DNA of 64,000 nucleotides from Pseudomonas sp. RIT-PI-AD (GTDB lineage Bacteria; Pseudomonadota; Gammaproteobacteria; Pseudomonadales; Pseudomonadaceae), in NCBI RefSeq assembly GCF_025642785.1, contig NZ_JANZKU010000001.1, positions 248,001-312,000 on the forward strand, written 5' to 3'. Made by a program: the position numbers and the translations under genes. Each line of letters begins with the position of its first letter. The first letter of the stretch is position 1. The notes beneath the pieces are model-generated. The model had not been told where the DNA came from. It ran no database searches and was given only the letters and a program-made list of their open reading frames with translations. Shown piece after piece: positions 8,699 to 17,632 of the stretch.

Positions 8699-9391
8699 AT
8701 GGCAGACTCAACCGTAGGCGGCGTTTCCTCCGTCCTCGACCAGTACCAGCTCAAGGACAACAGCTCGAGCAAGGCCGGCACCGGCACCAGCGCGCTGGGC
8801 AAGGATCAGTTCCTGCAACTGCTGGTGACCCAGATGAACAACCAGAACCCGCTCGATCCCCAGGACAACAGTGAATTCGTCGCCCAGCTGGCGCAATTCA
8901 GCACCGTCGAGGGCATCGGCAACCTGAACACCAGCATGACCACGCTGCTCGCCAACACCCAGTCGTCCCAGGCCCTGCAGGCCTCGTCGCTGGTGGGGCG
9001 CAAGGTCATCGTCACCACCAACAAGGCGGTGCTCGACACTGGCGAGTCCCTGAAAGGCGCCATCAACCTGACCGGTGCCAGCAACAACGTCTACGTGAAC
9101 GTCTACGACAGCACCGGCGCCCAGGTGAATCGGATCAACCTGGGCACGCAGCCCGCCGGTACCGTGAGCTTCACCTGGGACGGCAAGGATTCCAACGGCA
9201 CGCAGACGCCGACGGGCACCTACACCTTCGAGGCACAAGCCACCATCGAGGGCCAGAACGTCGCGATGAGCACCAACCTGCCGGCCAACGTGGACAGCGT
9301 CACGCTCGGGCAGAACGGTGGGGAAATGACGCTCAATCTCGCCGGCCTCGGCAGCATCGCGCTGTCCAAGGTCCAGGTCATCGGTCAGTAA
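8699..9391 (+). CDS. flgD: Hook cap / hook assembly protein FlgD
   Basis: 230 residues. The N-terminal region carries the conserved export and scaffold motif LGKDQFLQLLVTQMNNQNPL and DNSEFVAQLAQFSTVEG. The C-terminal part has the FlgD Ig/tudor-like domain with FTWDGKDSNGTQTPTGTY. FlgD caps the growing hook and is later replaced by FlgK. It lies between flgC and flgE, each separated by only 15 to 31 bases, consistent with one flgBCDE transcript. Confidence 0.96.
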   Translation: MADSTVGGVSSVLDQYQLKDNSSSKAGTGTSALGKDQFLQLLVTQMNNQNPLDPQDNSEFVAQLAQFSTVEGIGNLNTSMTTLLANTQSSQALQASSLVGRKVIVTTNKAVLDTGESLKGAINLTGASNNVYVNVYDSTGAQVNRINLGTQPAGTVSFTWDGKDSNGTQTPTGTYTFEAQATIEGQNVAMSTNLPANVDSVTLGQNGGEMTLNLAGLGSIALSKVQVIGQ

Positions 9392-9422
9392 CAGCCGCCC
9401 TCCGGCGCGCAGGAGTCATCTC

Positions 9423-10727
9423 ATGTCGTTCAATATCGGGCTCAGCGGCATCAAGGCCGCTTCCAGCGACCTCAACATCACCGGCAACAACATCGCCAAC
9501 GTCGGCACCGTCGGCTTCAAGCAGTCGCGCGGCGAGTTCCAGGACGTCTATTCCGCCTCGGTGCTCGGCACCGGCAAGAACCAGCAGGGCAGCGGCGTGC
9601 TGCTGGCCAACGTGGCGCAGTTGTTCAACCAGGGTTCGGTGAACGCCACCGACAACGCCCTGGACATGGCCATCAACGGCAACGGTTTCTTCGTCACCAG
9701 CAACAACGGTGCGATCTCCTATACCCGCGCCGGGTACTTCGGCACCGACAAGACCGGCTACGTGGTCGACAACAACGGCTATCGCCTGCAGGGTTACGCG
9801 GTCGACGCCAACGGCCAGTTGCAGAACGGCATCGTCACCGACCTGCGGGTGGAAAGCTCCAACCAGGCCCCGCGTGCCACCAGCACCGTGCAGGAAAAGG
9901 TCAACCTGAACTCCTCGATGGAGGTGCCGACCACCACGCCGTTCGACCCCACCGACCCGGCCACCTACAACAACTCCACCTCGGTGAAGCTGTACGACAC
10001 CCAGGGCAACGAACACGCGATGACCCAGTACTTCGTCAAGACCGGGGCCAACACCTGGACGATGAACGTCCTGATCGATGGGCGCAATCCGTCCGACCCG
10101 ACCACCACCACGCCGTATTCGGTGGGCATGAGCTTCACCTCCGCGGGCCTGTTGAACGTGCCGCTGACCTCCACCGATTTCACCGCCAACGCCGATGGCA
10201 CGCTGAGCCTGACCAACTGGGTGCCGGCCATGTCGAACGGCGCCACGCCGCCGGTCTGGTCGGCCAACGGCGCGGCGGCGAACCCGGCCGGCATTTCCTT
10301 CGATCTGCGCGGCACCACGCAGTTTTCCAGCACTTTCGCGGTCAACAGCCAGTATCAGGACGGCTACACCACCGGCCAGCTGTCGAGCCTGGAAGTGGAC
10401 GACGCCGGCAACGTCTTCGCCCGCTACACCAACGGCCAGTCGAAGATCCAGGGGCAAGTGGTGCTGGCCAGCTTCGCCAACACCCAGGGCCTCACACCCA
10501 TCGGCAAGACCGCCTGGGTGCAGTCGTCCGAGTCCGGCGAGGCGGTCCTCGGCACGCCGCGTTCCGGCACCCTGGGCGCGTTGCAGGCGGGTTCCCTGGA
10601 AGGCTCGAACGTCGACCTGTCCAACGAACTGGTCAACCTGATCGTCGCCCAGCGCAACTACCAGGCCAACGCCAAGACCATCGAGACCGAGAACGCGGTC
10701 ACCCAGACCATCATCAACCTGCGTTGA
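9423..10727 (+). CDS. flgE: Flagellar hook protein FlgE
   Basis: 434 residues. The N-terminal axial motif (SSDLNITGNNIANVGTVGFK) and the C-terminal motif (LSNELVNLIVAQRNYQANAKTIET) that form the inner hook are intact. The central D1/D2 region (about residues 90-380) is rich in Thr, Asn and Ser, as usual for the exposed hook surface. The length is normal for Pseudomonas FlgE. Last gene of flgBCDE; a palindrome and a U-rich terminator follow before the separate flgF promoter. Confidence 0.96.
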   Translation: MSFNIGLSGIKAASSDLNITGNNIANVGTVGFKQSRGEFQDVYSASVLGTGKNQQGSGVLLANVAQLFNQGSVNATDNALDMAINGNGFFVTSNNGAISYTRAGYFGTDKTGYVVDNNGYRLQGYAVDANGQLQNGIVTDLRVESSNQAPRATSTVQEKVNLNSSMEVPTTTPFDPTDPATYNNSTSVKLYDTQGNEHAMTQYFVKTGANTWTMNVLIDGRNPSDPTTTTPYSVGMSFTSAGLLNVPLTSTDFTANADGTLSLTNWVPAMSNGATPPVWSANGAAANPAGISFDLRGTTQFSSTFAVNSQYQDGYTTGQLSSLEVDDAGNVFARYTNGQSKIQGQVVLASFANTQGLTPIGKTAWVQSSESGEAVLGTPRSGTLGALQAGSLEGSNVDLSNELVNLIVAQRNYQANAKTIETENAVTQTIINLR

Positions 10728-10739
10728 TGGCCGCCATGC

Positions 10740-10761
10740 TGCCGTCCCGGCCGGGACGGCA
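10740..10761 (+). repeat. Perfect 22-base GC palindrome after flgE
   Basis: TGCCGTCCCGG followed directly by its reverse complement, with no loop, 12 bases after the flgE stop. It could form a transcript-end hairpin or cruciform; no U-tract follows it directly. Confidence 0.5.
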
Positions 10762-10805
10762 AGCCGCTTGCCGGTGCCGGCAAACCTTCGCCGCCCGATC
10801 CTTCG

Positions 10806-10826
10806 AAAAGCCCCTTCCGGGCTTTT
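10806..10826 (+). terminator. Rho-independent terminator of flgBCDE
   Basis: AAAAGCCC / GGGCTTTT stem of 8 bp with a 5-base loop, ending in TTTT. It lies between flgE and the flgF sigma-54 promoter, splitting flgBCDE from flgFGHIJKL. Confidence 0.7.
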
Positions 10827-10876
10827 AGATTTTATAAAAGCCTTATTGAACAATGGGTTGCTTTCTGTTCAGGTAA

Positions 10877-10893
10877 TTGGCACATCGCTTGCT
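10877..10893 (+). promoter_or_regulatory. Sigma-54 promoter of flgFGHIJKL
   Basis: TTGGCAC-N5-TTGCT, an exact match to the -24 and -12 core with GG-N10-GC spacing, ending 51 bases before flgF. In Pseudomonas the flgF operon belongs to the FleR/RpoN class. Confidence 0.88.
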
Positions 10894-10944
10894 TTATCCC
10901 TCTGTAGCGAGTGGCGGACGACAGAGATCCGTCTCGGAGGGACC

Positions 10945-11682
10945 ATGGACAAGATGCTTTATGTGGCGATGACCGGCGCCAGCCAGAACACCCTGGCGCA
11001 GCGGGCGCATGCCAACAACCTGGCGAACATTTCCACCAGCGGTTTCCGGCGCGACTACGAACAGGCGCGCTCGATGCAGGTGTTCGGCGAGACCTTCCCC
11101 TCCCGCGTGTATGCCATGAGCGAGCGGCCGGCCACCGATTTCACCCCGGGTGCCTTGCAGGAAACCGGGCGCGACCTGGACGTCGCCGTCGAGGGCGCCG
11201 GCTGGATCGCCGTGCAGGCGCCGGATGGCAGCGAGGCCTACGTGCGCACCGGTAGCCTGCAGATCGATGCCCTCGGCATGCTGCGCACCGGCGACGGCTT
11301 GCCGGTCCTCGGCAATGCCGGGCCCATCGCGATTCCGCCGGACGAGAAGATCGACATCGGCCAGGACGGCACCATCAGCATCCGCGCCCTGGGCGAGGCG
11401 CCCAACGTGGTCGCCGAGGTGGATCGGCTCAAGCTGGTCAACCCCGACCCCAAGCAGATGGAAAAGCGCACCGACGGCTTGATCCACAAGAAGGGCGACG
11501 CGGCCGAGGTGGATGCCAACGTCCGGGTCACCTCGGGCTTCCTCGAGGCGAGTAACGTCAACGCGGTGGCGGAGATGACCTCCATCCTTTCGCTGTCCCG
11601 CCAGTTCGAGTTGCAAGTGAAGATGATGCGTACCGCGGAAGACGATGCCGCCGCCGTGGCGCGGGTCTTGCAGATCAGCTAA
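10945..11682 (+). CDS. flgF: Flagellar proximal rod protein FlgF
   Basis: 245 residues. Starts MDKMLYVAMTGASQNTLAQ with the rod motif HANNLANISTSGFRRD, has the flagellar hook-basal body fold (GAGWIAVQAPDGSEAYVRTG) and the C-terminal axial motif (LEASNVNAVAEMTSILSLSRQFELQVKMM). I chose the ATG at 10945, which has GGAGG upstream; the frame continues to 10768 through the terminator and promoter and is not credible there. First gene of the flgFGHIJKL operon. Confidence 0.96.
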   Translation: MDKMLYVAMTGASQNTLAQRAHANNLANISTSGFRRDYEQARSMQVFGETFPSRVYAMSERPATDFTPGALQETGRDLDVAVEGAGWIAVQAPDGSEAYVRTGSLQIDALGMLRTGDGLPVLGNAGPIAIPPDEKIDIGQDGTISIRALGEAPNVVAEVDRLKLVNPDPKQMEKRTDGLIHKKGDAAEVDANVRVTSGFLEASNVNAVAEMTSILSLSRQFELQVKMMRTAEDDAAAVARVLQIS

Positions 11683-11729
11683 TCAACAGTCGGGCGGCGC
11701 CATAAAGCCGGCGCCCCAGGAGAACCACC

Positions 11730-12515
11730 ATGCTTCCTGCACTCTGGGTGAGTAAAACCGGTCTGTCCGCCCAGGACATGAACCTGACCACCATTTCCAA
11801 CAACCTGGCCAACGTCTCGACCACCGGTTTCAAGCGCGACCGTGCCGAGTTCGAGGACCTGCTGTACCAGATCCACCGCCAGCCCGGCGCGCAGTCCACC
11901 CAGGACAGCCAGCTCCCCTCCGGCCTGCAACTGGGTACCGGTGTGCGCATCGTCGGCACCCAGAAGAACTTCAGCGAAGGCAGCCTGCAGACCACCGACC
12001 AGCCGCTGGACATGGCGGTCAACGGACGCGGCTTCTTCCAGGTCCTGCAACCGGACGGCACCGTCGCCTATACCCGCGACGGCAGCTTCCACCTGAATTC
12101 CGACGGCCAGATCGTCACGGCCAACGGCATGGCCCTGGAACCGGCCATCGTGGTGCCCGCGGATACCCTGACCTTCACCGTGGGCGAAGACGGCACCGTG
12201 TCCATCACCACCCAGGGCAACGTGCAGCCGCAGATCATCGGCAACCTGCAGACGGCCGACTTCATCAACCCCGCCGGTTTGCAGGCGATGGGCAAGAACC
12301 TGTTCCTCGAAACCGGCGCCAGCGGTGCGCCGCAGGTCGGCACCCCCGGCCTCAACGGCCTCGGCACCGTGGAACAGCGCACCCTGGAGAACTCCAACGT
12401 CAGCGTGGTCGAGGAGTTGGTGAACATGATCACCACCCAGCGCGCCTACGAGATGAACTCCAAGGTCATCTCCACCGCCGACCAGATGCTGTCTTTCGTT
12501 ACCCAGAACCTCTGA
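11730..12515 (+). CDS. flgG: Flagellar distal rod protein FlgG
   Basis: 261 residues, the common length. The N-terminal [20 protein letters not shown] and C-terminal [28 protein letters not shown] motifs are exact for distal rod subunits, as is the central [17 protein letters not shown] segment. FlgG extends the rod through the periplasm to the outer-membrane rings. The near-identical architecture to FlgE and FlgF reflects their shared ancestry. Preceded by an AGGAG site and followed after 61 bases by flgH. Confidence 0.97.
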   Translation: MLPALWVSKTGLSAQDMNLTTISNNLANVSTTGFKRDRAEFEDLLYQIHRQPGAQSTQDSQLPSGLQLGTGVRIVGTQKNFSEGSLQTTDQPLDMAVNGRGFFQVLQPDGTVAYTRDGSFHLNSDGQIVTANGMALEPAIVVPADTLTFTVGEDGTVSITTQGNVQPQIIGNLQTADFINPAGLQAMGKNLFLETGASGAPQVGTPGLNGLGTVEQRTLENSNVSVVEELVNMITTQRAYEMNSKVISTADQMLSFVTQNL

Positions 12516-12576
12516 TCCGGCGCCCCTGAGGGCCCGGCTCGTGGACGCTGGTCTTTACGCTGTGAGGTACCTTGCG

Positions 12577-13272
12577 ATGAATCGGCTGCTCGTTCTCTAT
12601 CCCTTGCTCGCCGTGACCGTTCTGGCCGGGTGCGTCAGCCCTCCGCCGAAACCCAACGACCCCTACTATGCGCCGGTCCTGCCGCGTACGCCGGTACCCG
12701 CCGCCGCGAGCAACGGTTCCATCTACCAGGCCGGCTTCGAGCGCAACCTCTACGACGACCGCAAGGCCTATCGCGTGGGCGACATCATCACCATCACCCT
12801 CAACGAGAAGACCCAGGCCAGCAAGAACGCCAACTCGAACATCGGCAAGACCAGCAAGACCAGCATGGGCCTGACCTCGCTGTTCGGCGGCGGCGTGTCG
12901 ACCAACAACCCGCTGGGCAGCGGCGACCTGACCCTCGAGGCCGGCTACGGCGGCACCCGCGATTCGGTGGGCAAGAGCCAGGCCGCCCAGGGCAACAGCC
13001 TGTCGGGCTCGGTGACCGTCACGGTGGCCGAGGTCCTGCCCAATGGCGTGCTCTCGGTGCGCGGCGAGAAATGGATGACCCTGAACACCGGCGATGAGCT
13101 GGTGCGCATCGCCGGGCTGGTGCGGGCGGACGACATCGGCACCGACAACACCGTGTCCTCGACGCGGATCGCCGATGCGCGTATCACTTACTCGGGTACC
13201 GGCTCGTTCGCCGATGCCAATCAGCCGGGCTGGTTCGATCGCTTCTTCCTCAGTCCCCTTTTCCCGTTCTAA
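12577..13272 (+). CDS. flgH: Flagellar L-ring lipoprotein FlgH
   Basis: 231 residues. A lipoprotein signal ends in the lipobox LAGC with the acylated Cys19, placing it in the outer membrane. The conserved FlgH segments [19 protein letters not shown] and [14 protein letters not shown] are present, and the C-terminus ends in an aromatic/hydrophobic strand (FFLSPLFPF). It forms the L ring around the rod. I chose the ATG at 12577 because it directly precedes the lipoprotein signal and has a GAGGT site; an upstream in-frame GTG at 12541 would spoil the signal. Confidence 0.95.
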   Translation: MNRLLVLYPLLAVTVLAGCVSPPPKPNDPYYAPVLPRTPVPAAASNGSIYQAGFERNLYDDRKAYRVGDIITITLNEKTQASKNANSNIGKTSKTSMGLTSLFGGGVSTNNPLGSGDLTLEAGYGGTRDSVGKSQAAQGNSLSGSVTVTVAEVLPNGVLSVRGEKWMTLNTGDELVRIAGLVRADDIGTDNTVSSTRIADARITYSGTGSFADANQPGWFDRFFLSPLFPF

Positions 13273-13288
13273 GGCAGGAGCCCGATCC

Positions 13289-14389
13289 ATGAAGCGTCTG
13301 AGTATCCTGCTGTCGCTGCTGCTGTTTGCCGGCGTGGTCCAGGCCGAGCGGCTCAAGGACCTCGCCAGCATCCAGGGCGTGCGGAGCAACCAGCTGATCG
13401 GCTACGGCCTGGTGGTGGGGCTCAACGGCACCGGCGACCAGACCACCCAGACGCCCTTCACCCTGCAGACCTTCAACAACATGCTCGCCCAGTTCGGCAT
13501 CAAGGTGCCGGCGGGCAGCGGCAACGTGCAACTGAAGAACGTCGCGGCGGTATCCGTGCATGCCGAGCTGCCGCCGTTCGCCAAGCCCGGGCAAACCATC
13601 GACATCACCATCTCCTCCATCGGCAACTCCAAGAGTCTGCGCGGCGGCAGCCTGCTGATGACCCCGTTGAAGGGCATCGACGGCAACGTCTACGCCATCG
13701 CCCAGGGCAACCTGGTGGTGGGCGGCTTCGACGCCTCCGGCGCGGATGGCTCGAAGATCACCGTCAACGTGCCCTCGGCCGGGCGGATTCCCGCGGGCGC
13801 CACCGTCGAGCGGCCGGTGCCGAGCGGCTTCGACCAGGGCAACACCCTGACCCTCAACCTCAACCGCCCGGACTTCACCACGGCGAAGAACATCGTCGAC
13901 AAGCTCAACGAACTGCTCGGCCCCGGCGTCGCGCATGCTCTGGACGGCGGGTCCATCCAGGTCAGCGCGCCGCTCGACCCGAGCCAGCGGGTGGACTACA
14001 TGTCGGTGCTGGAAAACCTCGAAGTGGAAGCCGGCCAGGCCGTGGCCAAGGTCATCATCAACTCGCGCACCGGGACCATCGTCATCGGCCAGAACGTCAG
14101 GGTGCAGCCGGCCGCGGTGACCCACGGCAGCCTCACCGTGACCATCACCGAGGACCCGGTGGTGAGTCAGCCGGATGCCCTGTCCGGCGGCCAGACCGCG
14201 GTGGTGCCGCGTTCGCGGGTGAAAGCCGACCAGGAAGCCAAGCCGATGTTCAAGTTCGGTCCGGGCACCACCCTCGACGAGATCGTCCGGGCGGTCAACC
14301 AGGTGGGCGCCGCGCCCTCCGACCTCATGGCCATCCTGGAAGCGCTCAAGCAGGCCGGCGCCCTCCAGGCCGACCTGATCGTGATTTGA
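13289..14389 (+). CDS. flgI: Flagellar P-ring protein FlgI
   Basis: 366 residues with a Sec signal peptide ([19 protein letters not shown]) and the highly conserved mature start [20 protein letters not shown]. It builds the periplasmic P ring. The C-terminal FlgI motif [21 protein letters not shown] is present. The ATG at 13289 gives the signal peptide; the frame extends upstream in flgH but without relevance. Sixteen bases separate it from flgH and ten from flgJ. Confidence 0.97.
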   Translation: MKRLSILLSLLLFAGVVQAERLKDLASIQGVRSNQLIGYGLVVGLNGTGDQTTQTPFTLQTFNNMLAQFGIKVPAGSGNVQLKNVAAVSVHAELPPFAKPGQTIDITISSIGNSKSLRGGSLLMTPLKGIDGNVYAIAQGNLVVGGFDASGADGSKITVNVPSAGRIPAGATVERPVPSGFDQGNTLTLNLNRPDFTTAKNIVDKLNELLGPGVAHALDGGSIQVSAPLDPSQRVDYMSVLENLEVEAGQAVAKVIINSRTGTIVIGQNVRVQPAAVTHGSLTVTITEDPVVSQPDALSGGQTAVVPRSRVKADQEAKPMFKFGPGTTLDEIVRAVNQVGAAPSDLMAILEALKQAGALQADLIVI

Positions 14390-14399
14390 GGACAGTGCC

Positions 14400-15581
14400 A
14401 TGAATCGACTCAGCGCAGGTCTTGCCAGCGGTTCGCCGCTGGACAGCGGAGCCTACACCGACCTCAACCGCCTCAATCAGTTGAAGGTGGGCAAGGAGCG
14501 CGACAGCGAAGGCAACATTCGCAAGGTCGCCCAGGAATTCGAATCGTTGTTCCTCAACGAAATGCTCAAGTCGATGCGCTCGGCCAACGAGGCGCTCGGC
14601 GACGGCAATTTCATGAACAGCCAGACCACCAAGCAATACCAGGACATGTACGACCAGCAACTGTCCGTCAGCCTGTCCAAGCAGGGCGGCGGCGTCGGCC
14701 TGGCGGACGTCCTGGTGCGGCAGTTGGCGCCGCACAAGGGCGCCAGCGCGAAGAGCAGCCCCTTTGCCCAGGTGGCGGCCACCCAGGGCGCCAAGTGGCC
14801 CTCGGCGAGCGCCAAGAGCCTGCCGGTCCCGGAGCAGGGCAGGGACGACTCGGCCCAGCTCAACAAGCGTCGGCTGGCCCTGCCAGGCCGGCTGACCGAT
14901 CGCCTGCTCGCCGGGATCGTGCCCAGCGCCTCCGCCGAAGACGGGCAGAGCCTGGCGAAAGCCGACTGGGCGCCGGCGCAGAGCTATGCCGCCCCCGCCC
15001 GCAAGGGCCTGGCGATCGACGAGGCCGGCGCCATCAGCGGCCGGCGCATCGCCCAGCCGCCGCTGGCGCCGGCCAAGTCGGCCTTCGCCTCGGCCGACGA
15101 GTTCGTCTCCACCATGCTGCCGCTGGCCGAGTCCGCGGCCAAGCGCATCGGTGTCGACGCGCGCTACCTGGTGGCCCAGGCGGCCCTGGAAACCGGCTGG
15201 GGCAAATCGATCATCCGCCAGCAGGACGGCAGCAGCAGCCACAACCTGTTCGGCATCAAGGCCCACGGCGGCTGGACCGGCGAGTCGGCGCGGGTGCTGA
15301 CCACCGAGTACAAGGGCGACAAGGCGGTGAAGGAAGCGGCGGAATTCCGCAGCTACGGTTCCTACGAACAAAGCTTCCAAGACTATGTCAGTTTTCTACA
15401 GGGCAACTCGCGCTATCAAGATGCGTTGAACGTGGCCGATAAACCAGAACGCTTCGTACGTGAGTTGCAAAGCGCAGGCTACGCGACAGACCCGCAATAC
15501 GCGCGCAAGATCGGGCAGATCGCGAAGCAAATGCAAACCTACCAGACCGTCGCCGCCGCCGGTTCGGTAACGCGCTCGTGA
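14400..15581 (+). CDS. flgJ: Flagellum-specific muramidase/rod-capping protein FlgJ
   Basis: 393 residues with two domains. Residues 1-115 form the rod-binding domain (KVAQEFESLFLNEMLKSMRSANEAL). A Ala/Lys/Ser-rich linker runs to about residue 225. The C-terminal glucosaminidase-type peptidoglycan hydrolase domain carries AALETGWGKS and SHNLFGIKA motifs with the likely catalytic Glu. It caps the rod and cuts the cell wall during assembly. A possible sigma-28 promoter for flgK lies inside its 3' end (15416-15442). Confidence 0.95.
   Translation: MNRLSAGLASGSPLDSGAYTDLNRLNQLKVGKERDSEGNIRKVAQEFESLFLNEMLKSMRSANEALGDGNFMNSQTTKQYQDMYDQQLSVSLSKQGGGVGLADVLVRQLAPHKGASAKSSPFAQVAATQGAKWPSASAKSLPVPEQGRDDSAQLNKRRLALPGRLTDRLLAGIVPSASAEDGQSLAKADWAPAQSYAAPARKGLAIDEAGAISGRRIAQPPLAPAKSAFASADEFVSTMLPLAESAAKRIGVDARYLVAQAALETGWGKSIIRQQDGSSSHNLFGIKAHGGWTGESARVLTTEYKGDKAVKEAAEFRSYGSYEQSFQDYVSFLQGNSRYQDALNVADKPERFVRELQSAGYATDPQYARKIGQIAKQMQTYQTVAAAGSVTRS
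15416..15442 (+). promoter_or_regulatory. Candidate intragenic sigma-28 promoter for flgKL
   Basis: Inside the flgJ coding sequence: TCAA-N15-GCCGATAA, which differs from the FliA consensus (TAAA-N15-GCCGATAA) by one base. It lies about 150 bases before flgK. Late expression of flgKL from sigma-28 is known in enterics; here it is a sequence-only suggestion. Confidence 0.35.
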
Positions 15582-15590
15582 GGCTGAATC

Positions 15591-17621
15591 ATGGCTGACC
15601 TACTTTCCATCGGACTTTCCGGCCTGAAATCGACTCAGGTGGCGTTGGCGACGACCGGTCACAACATTTCCAACGTCAACACGCCGGGCTATTCCCGCCA
15701 GCAGTCGGTGCAGCAGAGCAACCTGCCGCAATTCACCGGCGCGGGTTACGTCGGCACCGGCAGCCATGTGGTCGACGTGCGGCGCCTGGCCAGCGAGTTC
15801 CTTTCCGGGCAGTTGCGTGGCGCCACCAGCCAGAACAGCGAGCTGCAAGCCTTCCAGGGGCAGATCGAGCAGCTCGACTCGTTGCTTTCCAGCGGTACCA
15901 CCGGGATCAGCCCCGCCTTGCAGAGCTTCTTCACCTCGTTGCAGACCGCGTCCCAGGACCCGTCCTCCATCGCTGCCCGCGAAGCGGTGTTGACCCAGTC
16001 CCAGAGCCTGGCGTCGTCGTTCAACACGGTCTACGACCAGCTCGACAAACAGAACACCATGATCAATCAGCAGTTGGGCGCGCTGACCACTCAGATCAAT
16101 TCCATGGCCAACAGCGTGGCGAATTACAACCAGGCCATCGTCAGTGCCCGCGCCACCGGTTCCGAACCCAACGACCTGCTCGACGCCCGCGACGAGGTGG
16201 TGCGCCAGATGTCGGAGATGATCGGCGTGCAGTCGGTCGCGCAGAACGACGGCAGCATCAACCTGTTCATCGGCACCGGCCAGCCGCTGGTGGTGGGCAA
16301 CACGCCGTCGCAGTTGCAGGCGGTCGCCGGCAGCGACGACCCCTCGCGCTTCCAGATCCAGATGGTCACCAACGGCGTGCCGCAGACCATCACCAGCCAG
16401 ATCAACGGCGGCGAAGTCGGCGGCCTGCTGGCCTATCGCGACACCGTGCTGGACAAGTCCTACAACAGCCTCGGCCAAGTAGCCCTGACCATCGCCGACA
16501 ACATCAACAAGCAGTTGGGGCAGGGGCTCGATCTGTCCGGGCGGGCCGGCACCAACCTATTCGCCGACATCAACAACACCCAGGCGGCCTCGCTGCGGAT
16601 CATCGCGCAGTCGACCAACACCGGTAACGCCACCGGCGTGCTGAACATCACCGACACCACCAAGCTCACCAGCAGCGACTATCGGCTGGACTACGACGGC
16701 ACCAACTTCACCGCCCGCCGCCTGAGCGACAACGAGGCGATGGCCGTCACCGTTTCCGGCACCTCGCCCTACACCCTCAGCTTCAAGGATTCCGCCGGCG
16801 TCGACCAAGGCTTCCAGGTGTCCCTGAACAGCCTGCCGGCGGCCAACGACCGATTCACCCTGCAGCCCACCCGGCGCGGGGCCACCAACATCGACAGCGT
16901 GCTCACCCAGCCCGACCAACTGGCGTTCTCCGGTTCGGTGAACGCCCAGGCGACCACCAACAACCGTGGGACCGGCGCCATCAGCGCTCCCTCGCTGGTC
17001 AACGGTCCCTCACCGATCAACACGGCCGACCTGCAACGCCTGTTCGGCACCGGCTCTGGGGTCTCGCTCAGCTACGACGCCGCCACCAGCACCCTGAACA
17101 CCGCCGGCCTGCCGGCGGGCGCTACCCTGAGCTACGTGTCGCCGTCGACCACCGCGATCACTCCGGGGCAGACCAATACCCTGCGGCTGAACTACACCGA
17201 CCCGGTGACCAGCAATAACTACACCTACGAATTCACCCTGGGCGGCATCCCGCAGAGCGGCGACAGCTTCTCCCTGGCATTCAACGCCAGTGGTATCTCC
17301 GATAACCGCAACGCCTTGAATCTGGTGGCCCTGCAGACCAAGCCGACGGTCTCCGTGGGCAACACCCAGACCACCTACAACGGTGCCTACAGCAGCCTGG
17401 TGGAGCGCGTCGGTTCGCTGACCGCCCAGGTCCGGGTCAACAGCGCGTCGAGCGAGGCGGTGCTCAAGCAGTCCCAGGACAACCGCGATTCCCTGGCGGG
17501 CGTCAACCTCGACGAAGAGGCGGCCAACCTGATCCAGTACCAGCAGTACTACAATGCTTCGGCCCAGGTGATTAAAGTTGCGCAGTCTTTGTTCGATACA
17601 CTGATTAACGCCTTCAACTGA
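15591..17621 (+). CDS. flgK: Hook-filament junction protein FlgK (HAP1)
   Basis: 676 residues. The N-terminal LSGLKSTQVALATTGHNISNVNTPGYSRQ type start (read in two parts) and the C-terminal GVNLDEEAANLIQYQQYYNASAQVIKVAQSL type end are characteristic of FlgK, which joins hook to filament. The central region, about residues 330-580, is Ser/Thr/Asn-rich and variable. The length is larger than enteric FlgK (about 550) because of this insert, as is common in Pseudomonas. Ten bases after flgJ. Confidence 0.96.
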   Translation: MADLLSIGLSGLKSTQVALATTGHNISNVNTPGYSRQQSVQQSNLPQFTGAGYVGTGSHVVDVRRLASEFLSGQLRGATSQNSELQAFQGQIEQLDSLLSSGTTGISPALQSFFTSLQTASQDPSSIAAREAVLTQSQSLASSFNTVYDQLDKQNTMINQQLGALTTQINSMANSVANYNQAIVSARATGSEPNDLLDARDEVVRQMSEMIGVQSVAQNDGSINLFIGTGQPLVVGNTPSQLQAVAGSDDPSRFQIQMVTNGVPQTITSQINGGEVGGLLAYRDTVLDKSYNSLGQVALTIADNINKQLGQGLDLSGRAGTNLFADINNTQAASLRIIAQSTNTGNATGVLNITDTTKLTSSDYRLDYDGTNFTARRLSDNEAMAVTVSGTSPYTLSFKDSAGVDQGFQVSLNSLPAANDRFTLQPTRRGATNIDSVLTQPDQLAFSGSVNAQATTNNRGTGAISAPSLVNGPSPINTADLQRLFGTGSGVSLSYDAATSTLNTAGLPAGATLSYVSPSTTAITPGQTNTLRLNYTDPVTSNNYTYEFTLGGIPQSGDSFSLAFNASGISDNRNALNLVALQTKPTVSVGNTQTTYNGAYSSLVERVGSLTAQVRVNSASSEAVLKQSQDNRDSLAGVNLDEEAANLIQYQQYYNASAQVIKVAQSLFDTLINAFN

Positions 17622-17632
17622 GTGACGCCATC

